The notes beneath the pieces were generated by a model. The model made no database searches, was not told where the DNA came from, and saw only the letters and a list, made by a program, of their open reading frames with translations. Below are positions 1 through 9,373 of a stretch of 21,104 nucleotides of DNA, piece after piece. Position 1 is the stretch's first letter. Every line of letters starts with the position of its first letter. A program made the translations under genes and the position numbers. The DNA comes from Phytophthora quininea (lineage: Eukaryota; Oomycota; Peronosporomycetes; Peronosporales; Peronosporaceae), in the NCBI GenBank assembly GCA_011947345.1, contig JAAVTG010000904.1, positions 1 to 21,104 of the forward strand, in the 5' to 3' direction.

Positions 1-1555
1 TGCTACGCGGCGGTGGATGAGCATTTCGCGTCGTTGGAGTGGTCGGGTCATTCTTCTGCTGAGGTTTGTGGAGTTTCTTGCGACGTCGTGGTGAGCTGAT
101 GGAGCTGATGACGATTCTAATAAGCTGCAGATACAAAGCAAACCTGACCCCGTGATCGAAGGCCGCGTGCATATCGGACAGCTGTATGTGAAGGTGGTGG
201 AAGCGATCGGACTGCCCTCCACGGACTCGATCACCAGCGACCCGTTCGTCCGAGTGATGCTGACAGGCAAGTGGTCGCACGGCCAGGAGTGGGGAACGAC
301 CTGAAGAACATCAAATGCACTAAGAAGAAGTCGCGCACGCTCAATCCACGCTGGCACGAGACGTTTGTGTTCAACGTGTGTGCGCCGGGAGCTGAATTGG
401 TGCTGGAAGTGTACAACTACGGCCAGCTGAGCCAGCCCACAAAGCTGGGCGAGGCCTCGATCCCGCTATCGCAGATCATGGACCAGCGAAGACACAACAA
501 GTGGCTCGATCTATTGCTACCGGAGAAGCTTCACCGCGCTGGGCTGAACAATGACGCTCGCGCTGGTCGGATCACGTGCTGCTGCACTTTAAGTTTTCGC
601 GGATGGCCGAGTTTTGCAGCTACTTCTCGGCGGAGCAAGGTTACGTCTATGAATGGCCAGAGTTTCAGGCAGCCCAGCTGTACAGCAACTTCTGGGTGCT
701 GCTAGACAACCTGTGGCCGTACTTGGAAGTGATTTGGCAGGTTTTGCCGACGCTGAATTGGGAGCACCCGACTCACTCCTTCATGTGCTTCGCGCTGTGC
801 GTGTGGCTCTGCCTGTCGTTGCAGTGGCTGCCGGTCGTCATCCACCTCGCGCTCATCGCATTCGTGCTTCGGAACTACTTTGAGCTGAACTTCCACTCGT
901 TTGCGTCGGGCAACGACACAAAGAGCACGCTGGCGCGAACGTCGACGGCGACAACAATGGCCAATTTCGACAGTACAGCCTCCCGTCGGGCTTCAACCAC
1001 CTCATGAACAAGATGACGCATGTCACGATCGACCACGAGACCAAACGAACGTTGCAGTCGGTGCAGAACAACATGGCTTGGTGGTCGAGCATCATCAACA
1101 ACCTCGAGCTCATGTTTTCGTGGGAGGACACGTTCTACACGGCGCGCGTGCTGATCTACCTCATTATTAGCTGTGTGCTGCACATCGTGATCCCCAACAA
1201 GTATCTACTGCTGGCGTTCGTGGTCTACCTCTTCGTCCAGTGGACAGTGCCGTTTCTGTGGTTGACGCACTTCGTCTACGCCATCCGGCAGTCGATCCGC
1301 TCGCTGGTGCATCAGCACCGTCTCCGCAGCTCCATGGCACAGGCCGATTTGAACGCGAGGCTGCCTGGCGTTGGCATCGGCGGCGGGCTCAGCATCGAGG
1401 CGCAGTCTCGAGGGATGCGTCGCACTGTGTCGAATGCCAGCGCGCGAGCTCATGCGCGCGTGTCCAAGAAGGAGGAGGCGTTTGGCGCCGCCGCCTCGGC
1501 CATCTCCGAGCGATTCGTCGTCAGTGGAGAGCCTGCTCTGCGGAAGCGGCAGTGA
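1..1555 (+). CDS. C2-domain protein with C-terminal PRT_C membrane region (MCTP-like), 5' partial
   Basis: The reading runs in from the left edge. A C2 domain occupies about 161-590: HIGQLYVKVVEAIGL, then TSDPFVRVML, LNPRWHETFVFNV and LHFKFSR. It is followed by a PRT_C-type region with two hydrophobic hairpins (about 775-880 and 1140-1290), typical of multiple-C2 transmembrane proteins that tether ER or other membranes. The second acidic calcium loop of the C2 domain reads YNYGQLSQPTKLG, without the usual aspartates, so calcium binding is doubtful. The frame is broken three times; each is repaired by one added base: near 289 (G), 573 (C) and 938 (A). A 67-nt intron probably lies at 64-130. 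The tail after the last membrane segment is basic and Ser/Ala-rich. The family call is firm; the number of C2 domains upstream is unknown. A simple assembly error explains the breaks better than a pseudogene. Confidence 0.75.
64..130 (+). other. Probable 67-nt intron in the C2-domain gene
   Basis: The donor is GTTTGT and the acceptor AAGCTGCAG, with a TTCTAAT branch-like site 15-20 nt before it. Splicing joins frame 1 upstream to the C2-domain frame in phase 0 and removes an in-frame TGA at 97-99. A shorter option (donor GTGAGC at 91, 40 nt) also keeps the frame, so the donor is uncertain. Confidence 0.5.
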
Positions 1556-1802
1556 CAACGGGGGCCTTGTATATAGTGAGTGCTGTGCGAGATAGAGGAC
1601 AACCCAAGATCGTTATCAGTTGCAGTCTTTCGGTGGACATTTGTTGACGTCCTTGTCGTCGCGTTGTTGGGATGGTACCGTTTTACTGGTACGCTTTGAA
1701 ACGTAAAACCAAAACGTCCGAGACTGCGAGGAGCTCCTTGCCCTCGCACTGCTCGTCCTGCTGATCCATTGCGAGTAGCTGGCCTGGAAGAGCAACGTCG
1801 AG

Positions 1803-3538
1803 ATGCTGCTGCAACGCCTGGTGGTGTGGCTGTACTCGCTGTGGGCGCTGCTGCAGCGTGTCAAGCACAAGAAGTGGGTATTGCTTGTGCTCGTCACGTT
1901 CTACATGGGGATACGCTCCACGCGCAAGGAGCCGGTGGTGGGCAAGCCCCGCGAGGTGTTCATCAACCAAATGATGACGCAGACCAAGGACATCGGGATG
2001 ACGATGGCGCCCACGCCCGTGCTGGCCCCCTGGACCAACGCCAGCTTCGAGTGCGTGGGCTGGAAGCGCATCCAGTCCTGTCGCGCAGAGCCCAAAGAGG
2101 GCGAGGAAAACAACACACCAGAGCCGGAGAAGGACTTCCTTGGCTGCTCGGAGGAGGTCGGGCCGCAGATGGCTGGCTACTGCATCGTGCGGAACCGCAC
2201 CAGCGGAGATCTCTACAAGCTCATGGTGAGCGCGTGCGACTCGCTGCCCACGGGATACTACACGTGCGATATGGCGAGAGATTTCTCCGAGTTTGGCTAC
2301 CACTCCGTCAAGTACGAGCACACGCCGGTGGCGCCGACGTTGGCGTTACCCTATGAAGCCGCGAGCAAGAGGAAACCCACGAACGGCGTGCTGATGATCA
2401 TCTACGACCGCGTGTTGCCGTCGGCCTACGCTACGATAAGGATGCTGCGAGTGCAGGGATGCGAACTGCCGGTGGAGCTGTGGTACCGGCCGGACGAAAT
2501 GTCCATGGACAACCCGATTGTGCACAAGCTGCTGTCGGATTTCAACGTGCGAATGCGGCCGATTTTGATCGCCGCGCGATGGGGTTCCACGTCAAGCCGT
2601 ACGCCGTGTACTACAGCAATTTCGACAATGTATTGTTGTTGGATGCAGACAACTTGCCAGCCAAGGACCCGACGTACCTCTTTGAGGAACCGGAGTTCCT
2701 GCGCACGGGCGCCATCTTCTGGCCTGACTATTGGCAGCCGGCCAACTCGCTCTTCCAGTTGTCGAACACGAGCCTACTGTGGCAACTCACGGGTGTGAAT
2801 TACGTCGATATGTTTGAACAGGAGAGCGGCCAAGTGCTGATCGACCGGCTGCGGAGCAAGCCCGCTCTGGATAAGCTCATGTATTACTCGACGCATCAGC
2901 CCCGGTTGCTGGAACAACTCCACCTCATCTGGGGAGACAAGGACCTGTTTCGTCTGGCATGGCTCAATGCGAGCCAGCCGTTCCATTTCATTCGGTATCC
3001 GCCGGCAGTGGGCGGCTTGGACTTACAGAAGGAGAAGGGCGTGTTTTGCGGACTGGCCATGATCCAGCACGACGTGCAGGGCAACCTCGTCTTCTTCCAC
3101 CGAAACTCCATCAAGCTGGACGGCAAGCCCGACCAACCGCGCATTATGAGCCATATCCAGGAGTACTCACTGGAAGGCAACCCGCGCGACTATCGGATCT
3201 ATCAGGCCGTGTACGCGCACAAGGAGTGCTGCTACTACATTGGCACCGACTCGCTACCCGACGGCCGGCCCGCCACGCAGGTCACGCCCATCGACTCGAC
3301 CATCTACGCGTCCATCGAGGACTTGGCCATCCAGTTCTCGGTCGAAGCGCGGCAACTGCTGATCGACGACGCCATCGCGAACGACTACGGTTTCTGGTCG
3401 CTGCCCGTGCAGTACATTGTGGCCGTGTTTCTGCTGGTATATGTGCTGGCCATTATCCTGTTCGTGTGGTGCAAGGCTCGCCCTGGTCGAGAACGACTGC
3501 CCAGTCGCTGGAAGCCCAACGAGTCCAAAGAGAGTTAA
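1803..3538 (+). CDS. GT71 (Mnn1/Mnn2-type) mannosyltransferase, paralogue 1
   Basis: Predicted Golgi/ER glycosyltransferase of about 577 residues that would transfer mannose from GDP-mannose to glycans (family knowledge; the substrate is not visible). An N-terminal signal anchor ([14 protein letters not shown], residues 22-35) is followed by a lumenal stem with six cysteines starting at FECVGW (residue 82). The catalytic domain has the DxD motif in [17 protein letters not shown] (about residue 280), then FWPDYW, FEQESGQ and [13 protein letters not shown], all GT71 hallmarks. A second hydrophobic segment near the end (about 3410-3469) is followed by basic residues. One frame break near 2567 (GATTTTGATC) is repaired by one extra G, giving [17 protein letters not shown]; the paralogue at 10566 reads straight through the equivalent stretch, which supports the repair. 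Start chosen at the ATG directly before the hydrophobic anchor. Confidence 0.85.
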
Positions 3539-4040
3539 TTCATTAATGCCGCTCCTGCTGCTTTTCTGCGTTGTTTTGGTGGTTGTCGGACCGGCGGCCA
3601 GCAATGCCTACAAACGACGCTGCGAGACGACCTGCTTCCTTGAGGTTACCACCCGATGGATGGCCTGGCTGGATAAAATGGATCGGGGATCACTGGTGCG
3701 TCTGGCGTGGTTGGCGTCGTAGTCTTTCAGGTCGTCTCGGGTCACCTCGTAGCTGCCGCATGATAAGCGAGCTAGGTGACGGAAAGGATAATTGCAATGC
3801 AGGACAAGTTCTAGTAGGTCCCGTCACAGCAGACTCCGATTAATTGTTACTTTCTCTCCTATTAACGTTAGGGTAATTATCTCGATCAATGTAATTGAAC
3901 CGTCACGAAACTCGTATTTATAAAATAGTTACCCTTATTAACGAGTCGTATCAGGTTGAAGTTTTATTATTATGGGCTCATCCCCACAAGAGAACCTCGG
4001 CTGTTAAACGCCGTAGTCGAGTTCCTTCCGGTGGCGGCCG
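3539..4040 (+). other. Intergenic region with an AT-rich island
   Basis: No credible gene is seen. The part from about 3838 to 3975 is clearly AT-rich compared with the GC-rich coding DNA on both sides and contains loosely inverted TTAGGGTAAT / GTTACCCTTATTAAC stretches. It probably holds the terminator of the mannosyltransferase gene and the promoter of the phosphatase gene. Confidence 0.4.
3976..3990 (+). promoter_or_regulatory. Possible oomycete Inr-like element of the PP2C gene
   Basis: GCTCATCCCCACAAG resembles the oomycete core promoter GCTCATTYYNCAWTTT in its first half and CA core, and lies about 50-65 nt before the ATG at 4041. It lacks the TTC after GCTCA and the final T run, so this is a weak candidate. 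Confidence 0.3.
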
Positions 4041-5382
4041 ATGCAGAGCGTGCTGCGGGCGCGAAGGCGCGCGCTGGCCGCGGCGTGGCTACCCCGCTCG
4101 ACTCTGGAGCTGTCTGCGCGTCCGCAGGGCCCCACGGCGCCGGCGATCTCTTCTCTTCGCGACCGCAGCTTCGAGCCCCAGCCGATCATCTACAGCAGAG
4201 ACCACAAAGGGCGGATGTGGACAGGGCTGGCATTGGGGGCAACCGCTGCAGCTCTGGCTGTGTCGGAGGCAGCAGCCGACACGAAGAAACCGCAGGACGG
4301 CGATGACCCGAAGTGTCTCGCGGAGCAGTCCAAGACCAAGACTCAAATAGAGGCCGAGGCGGCGGCCCGACGCGAGTCCAAGAAGCGCACGCTGAGGAAG
4401 CGCAAGACCATCGTGCAGGACGGCAAGTGCGTGGTCAGTACGGCCGCTGTTAGGGGGACAGAACCTACATGGAGGACACGTCGTTCATTTCGCCGTGCAG
4501 GAGGTTCGCCGCGGTCTATGATGGCCACGGAGGCGCGGCCGTCTCTCAGTATCTGAGGAACCAACTGTTCTCGCTCATCGTGCCGGAGCTCTCGCGACTT
4601 GATACAGAAGTGATCGCCGAGAGGAACGGACAAGGAGCTTCGAATGTAGCGGCCAAGTCGGCGAGACGACAGCGAGTGTCGACCATGTTGAGTGACGCCG
4701 TGCATAAATTGGATAAGGAAGTGCAGGCCAAGAACGAGTGGCGATTTCAAGGGTCGACGGCTGTGGGGTGCTGCTCTTTGACGACGTCATCTACTCGGTC
4801 AATGTGGGCGACAGTCGCGCCGTGCTGAGTCGCAACGGGGACGCCGTAGACTTAACGAGAGACCACAAGCCAAATGACCCGCAGGAACAAGCTAGAATCG
4901 AGTCTCTAGGTGGACGCGTACGCTGGTACGGCTACGTCGACGCTCAGGGAGACCCCATCGAGCCGTACGGCGCCTACCGGGTTAACGGCAACCTGGCCGT
5001 GGCGCGAGCGATCGGCGACCGCGACGCGCGGCCGTTCGTCAACGGTGAGGCCGAGGTGCGGTACGACCTCGAGTACGATAAGGACGAGTTCATTGTGATC
5101 GCGTCGGACGGGTTATGGGACGTGTTTAGTAGTAGCGAGGTGGTGACGTTCGTGCAGGACGTCATGAGCGGCGAGGTGGGCAGCCGCGAGGCCTGGAGCA
5201 GCGGCGGCCACAGCGACACTCGCGTGCCCATCTTCGAGTGGTCGCACCAGTACACGAGCGACCGGTCCATGATTAAGGCCGCGCGGCGGCGGCGGACGCA
5301 GATCGCCAAGTACCTCGTGCAGGAGGCGCTGTTCCGCGGCACGTCGGACAACGTCTCGGTCATCGTCGTGTGGCTGCGCTGA
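4041..5382 (+). CDS. PP2C-family (PPM) serine/threonine phosphatase
   Basis: Metal-dependent protein phosphatase of about 447 residues. The PPM motifs appear in order: RTYMED, VYDGHGG, GSTAV, VNVGDSRAVL, DHKP, ESLGGRV, LAVARAIGD, ASDGLWDV and DNVSVIVVWL, so the metal-binding aspartates are present. The N-terminus is Arg/Ala-rich (MQSVLRARRRALAAAW), followed by a hydrophobic stretch at residues 59-79 (MWTGLALGATAAALAVS); this suggests mitochondrial targeting or a membrane anchor (inference). Between DGLWDV and the final DN motif is a roughly 40-residue insert containing WSHQYTSDRSM and a run of arginines. Two frame breaks lie in G runs: 4453-4457 (six G expected, five present, just before the MED motif) and 4765-4768 (five expected, four present). 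With both repaired, the protein is complete and should be active. Confidence 0.88.
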
Positions 5383-5863
5383 GAATGGTCGGCAAGAAGG
5401 AGAAGAGGGAAGATGGCTGTCGTGTGTAGCGTTATTATATTCGGCGAGAGAATTCACCGCGGATTGACATGGTTGAAGGCGTCGATCATGTTGCAGGCGA
5501 GAAAATAATGCCCGGTGGATATTTTCTTGTGGCAAAAAAACTGTCCCAAATAAGTAAAAGACTGCTCCTCAGTGATTGGCGAAAAAAAAGTAATAATTCA
5601 CCCACGGCGCTTACGCGTGTCAGCCCCCAGCAGCAGCAGCATGCGTGTGGACTGCAGAGGGCAGGTGACTCCTGCTAAGAAGTCTTCCCCGAGCCACACT
5701 CGCGACGTCCCGTTTTACCCTTGGAAACTGTATGCTCACCGGTCACTTGACGTTTGTATGCGCAACATCAACAGCGACCATCACTCATATCATGCCCGCC
5801 ATTTCAGCCAATCCTTGATCCGCATTTCGCGAAAATTCCCACCGTCTCCGAATTCAAAAACAT
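5383..5863 (+). other. Intergenic region between phosphatase and KA1-like gene
   Basis: No recognisable gene. It contains short A runs (5535-5541, 5582-5589), a small CAG repeat near 5629-5640 and only short, compositionally unconvincing ORFs on both strands. It probably carries the 3' end of the phosphatase transcript and upstream regulatory DNA of the next gene. Confidence 0.4.
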
Positions 5864-5879
5864 GCTCATTCGCAATTCC
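5864..5879 (+). promoter_or_regulatory. Oomycete Inr + FPR core promoter
   Basis: GCTCATTCGCAATTCC matches the oomycete initiator plus flanking promoter region (GCTCATTYYNCAWTTT) closely: an intact GCTCATT, then CAATT one base nearer than the consensus. It lies 37-52 nt before the ATG at 5916, the usual distance for short oomycete leaders, and predicts transcription start near 5868. Confidence 0.65.
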
Positions 5880-5915
5880 TCCAACTCGTGACAAAGTCAC
5901 ACATATTTTATAGCC

Positions 5916-7025
5916 ATGAACAGTCCTGGCTCGACGACTTCCAGCACCGACAGCAGCGACGCGCCCATGTTCCAGACGCAGACCACGCTGGACGACGAGC
6001 TGCAGCTGCAGTTCGCGCCCTCGCCCACCTACTCGCCGGCCATGTACGTGGCCGAGCGGGACGAGCCCGTGTCCCCCGTGACGCAGTACCGCGACGCGCC
6101 GTTTCAATTCGCGCCCGCCTGCGTGGACCAATTGGAGGCGCTCGACAGCTTCAGCTTCTTCCCAGCTAAAATGGAACTCCAGCACAACACCAAGAAACAC
6201 ATCACAGGGTCCCCAGCGTCCCCGTCGGCAGCGGTGGAGGTCCCAATCAAAGAAGGCTGGGACTCGGTCTTCTGCTGCGCCTACCCGACGTTCCCGTCGA
6301 CTACTGAACCAAATCAGATCATGACTACGTTGCAAGAGGCACTCGCACCATTTGAATGCGTTGTGCACGTCGAGAACCGCTGGACGCTGCGCGTCTCGTG
6401 GCTCTGCGTGGCCGAAGAGATCGCCTTCAACATCTCGCTCATGCAGGAGCAATCGGGAAAGTACGAGGTGGCATTCCGCCGTGAGATCGGAGACGAGGCA
6501 GTCTTTTGCAACTGGTGGAGTGCATCCGGGCTCGATGCAGCGCCATCGACTTAGAGCCGCTCTTCTTCGCCGAGACGACGCTCGAGCCGTGGCTGGACGC
6601 CAAGCAGGAGCTTAAGGGCAGACGGTATGCCATTTCCGACACGGAAGCAACGCAGCTCATCAAGGAGATGAACGCGCAGTTAGATGTCGACACGCTCTAC
6701 GAGGTCGCCAAGACCGTCAAGAACCACTGCCGGCATCGCGGCAACCGCCGCTTGTTCCTCGCAGCAGATCGCTCTGGTTTCGTCCAAGCGCTCAAGTGGA
6801 TGTTGGCGGACTCGGAAGTACTCGCGATTTGCAGTGTTCATCTTGATGCAGTACGCGATGGAATCTGTCGACGGTGAAAGCCTCGACTTGTTCTCGTCGG
6901 CGTTCGAACGTAACTCGGTGGAGCTGCTGCTCTCCGAGCTTGAAAGCCGAGAGAAGGACAGCGTCTGCGCGCAGTTTGTCGTCCCGATGCTCACTCAGAT
7001 CCAGCAGAGCTGGATTTTCGCATGA
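5916..7025 (+). CDS. Uncharacterised protein with possible KA1-like domain
   Basis: About 370 residues and not recognised as a named family. The first 110 residues are Ser/Thr/Pro/Asp-rich and probably disordered (for example SPGSTTSSTDSSD). A compact domain follows at about residues 125-220: FECVVHVENRWTLRVSW, then SGKYEVAFRREIGDEAVF, a pattern similar to the kinase-associated KA1 fold but with no kinase domain attached (inference). The C-terminal half is rich in helical Leu/Glu segments. Two frame breaks: a T run at 6504-6507 needs one more T (giving DEAVFLQLVECIRARC), and the T run at 6828-6830 needs one fewer (giving EVLAIAVFILMQYAM). The start is the first ATG after the core promoter. 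The gene is real by coding character; the function is unknown. Confidence 0.65.
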
Positions 7026-7445
7026 ACAAGCAAACGTTTTGAGTTCGACTCGTCAGCTCAGGGCGAGTGCTGAGCAGTGTCTCTATCTATTATCGACCGT
7101 ACAGTAGCAGCCTCTCTCCATTCACAGTAGGCTAGACATGTGATCTAACTTATCTCCACATCAACACCAATACAGATTGAAATTGCCCCAAACACTTTTT
7201 TCTTCACCTTCACTCACGGTGCTGTTGAGTGACAATTGCTTGCTCGCTCTTTACTTCTTGGTCTTTTCTGGTTTGGGGAATAGCAAGTGCACTGGTTAGT
7301 GCTGGTCTCGAGATTACCTACTAGAGAATCGCTGTTGAGGTGTCCTGGGATGTGTTTCGAGCGTTTCTTCGACGACAATTGAGACTTCGTCTCGGCTTTA
7401 TTTACCTTTGGCAGCAATACACCAGTGCTCGCTTTCCAGCAGCGG
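7026..7445 (+). other. Intergenic region
   Basis: No gene or clear promoter motif was found. The reading frame of the next gene extends some way upstream of its first ATG at 7446, so a short 5' exon cannot be excluded. The 7080-7210 part is pyrimidine-rich and AT-leaning, as expected for a terminator/promoter spacer. Confidence 0.35.
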
Positions 7446-9219
7446 ATGTGGACTCTCCTGAAAGCATGGTACGGCCATCTCTCCAGCTCGTGGCTCGCCA
7501 TTCAAATCACACACTTTGGAGGAAAGTGTTCCATCGAACGGATGCTGGCGCTCGACGAATACACACGATCGACATCGCTAACGCGCGTTCTTCTCGTCAT
7601 TATCGGCACGCCGCTGCCGACCATCACACTTGCGCTTTGTCAGGAGAGTGTTCCGTTGCAAGCGCCAACTGCAGGGTGGAGTGTTAACATTGGCTTTTGG
7701 ATCCGCGTTGGCATCCTTGGAGCTGTGGCTGCGTTTGCTGGGTCGACCCAAGTGGGGTATTTACTCGATGACGCAAAGCTTTCGATGCGACAGAGAATTG
7801 CGTTTAGCATCAGCTTGGGAGTCGGTTATATTGCGACGACGATGGTTGTAGCAGCGTGGGTGTTCCCGGTGCCGTTCACGACAATCTCGCTTATCTTTCC
7901 TTGGAGTGCAGTGTTTGTGGTAGCGTTTTGTGGTGTTTCGGGGTTTCCAGCTCTCGACAAATTCTGGCGCAACGAGAACAACTCGGACTGCTGAATAAAT
8001 TCTCCAGTGTGCAGATGACGTTGATCATGATCTACCCAGCGTACCAAGCTTTGTTCAACGTGGTGAACCATACAACCTACGAACTGCCGGTGCTGCTGGT
8101 TCTCCCGTTACTCAAACTCGTTTTAAAAATCGTGTTTGCCTCAACTCTGCTCCACAAGGAAGACGCGATCCCCGAAGAAGTTATCTTCACAATCGACTTC
8201 TTTGACGCACTCTATCTTGCGACTTTCATGCAGACCATCTCGACCAGGACGCTGGTAGTGCTCATCGTTGTCAACATCCTGCAATCAGCGATGGAGCTGT
8301 ACGAACTCCACGAGAAAACTCGAGGGATGCTACAGCGGATTCAAAATGCAGCAGGAAAAGATATCGACTGCAACGATCTGCTCGCCGATGTCCGGGCACT
8401 ATGTCGTCGATCCAATTCAATACGCAACGACGCTGGAATTAAAGTGCGCTCCTGTGTCGTTCATCAACTTTCGCCAGAAGCTACAAAAGAGTTGGAAGCT
8501 TTTCAATGTCAATCGATCAGCGTACTACCCGCCACTCCGCGTCCTCGGAGTATGTTGGTGCCCAATGTTGGGTCTTTCCGGATGAACTACGACATAGGTA
8601 TTTCAAAGCGAAAGATAAATTGGTGCTCGGCTGGGCGCAAAAGGATGGCATCGTAGTACCGACAGGACCATCAGATAACGCCGACGAATTAAAACTAGCG
8701 TGGCGCAGTCATTCGATCGTTGGCGATCAAATTCTGCTGCAAGAAGCTCTCGAGACACTTTTTACGGCTGAATGTCTTGTGTTGACTGAGTACTTGGAAG
8801 CCTTCGTGCCGACACTCTACGGAGGATTTGTCGTGGCCATGGTTCATCTACCAAGTGCTCACTACCACACCGAGTTGAATCATGTCACCTCCAGCAACGT
8901 CAAAAGCATGGTTCAAAAGTGTTTATCTACGCACTGTTGGAGTTGCTCTCGTTTGTGGCGTTCGAGGTCATTATGAGACGAAGGTTTGGTATCCGAGTTC
9001 TACATCAACTTGCGTTCGTTCTCGAGACGCAAGTAACGTTCGTGCAAAGTCGTCTTATGATGTATATGCTCTGGACTTTGACGTATCGCGTGGTGCATTT
9101 TGGTATGTTTCTGCCATGTATGTACTTGTTGCATATTTGTTTTCGAGTTATAACCTTTATCCCTTCGTTCGTCAGGAGCCGATTTTTCCTTTCAGTTTGC
9201 GTGGATGAAAGCAACATGA
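7446..9219 (+). CDS. Polytopic membrane protein, oomycete-type, uncharacterised
   Basis: Roughly 565 residues. The N-terminus carries the motif ERMLALDEYTRSTSLTRVLL, followed by about six or seven hydrophobic segments (TRVLLVIIGTPLPTITLALC, FWIRVGILGAVAAFAG, AFSISLGVGYIATTMVVAAW and others). A soluble middle region with Cys, Arg and charged residues comes next, then about three more hydrophobic segments before the end (GADFSFQFAWMKAT). It recalls a large family of uncharacterised Phytophthora membrane proteins (recollection, not searched). Three frame breaks are each repaired by one base: 7970 (CC expected), about 8500-8503 (five T expected) and 8919 (GG expected). A clear intron at 9103-9175 removes a false C-terminus. 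Transport or sensing is possible, but nothing shows a substrate. The start is the ATG at 7446. Confidence 0.7.
9103..9175 (+). other. 73-nt spliceosomal intron in the membrane-protein gene
   Basis: The donor is GTATGT, with a branch-like TATAAC and the acceptor CGTTCGTCAG. Removing it joins VVHFG to ADFSFQFAWMKAT and a TGA at 9217-9219, replacing an unspliced tail of low-complexity sequence. Length and signals fit oomycete introns well. Confidence 0.8.
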
Positions 9220-9373
9220 ATAGCAAAAGGAACAACGCACAAGCGCCTTGATGTCCACCACCGTTCTTCTCGGTTAAAAAGTTGCTAGCTCCTGCGATAA
9301 CCTATTTGCAATTGCCAACCACCTCACCTGTTCTTGACGTGCCTCTATATTGCGACTCAAACGACTGTCCCGA

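Noticed and set aside
3895..4350. Overlapping plus-strand frames at the start of the phosphatase gene
   Set aside because: They overlap the phosphatase N-terminus in other frames and have the Arg/Ser-rich composition of GC-rich shadow frames.
8268..8585. Alternative frame in the membrane-protein gene (SFINFRQKLQKSWKLFNVN)
   Set aside because: It looks protein-like, but the overlapping frame keeps the longer continuity (DAGIKVRSCVVHQLSPEATK) with both flanks after only one base repair; the alternative would need two opposite shifts.
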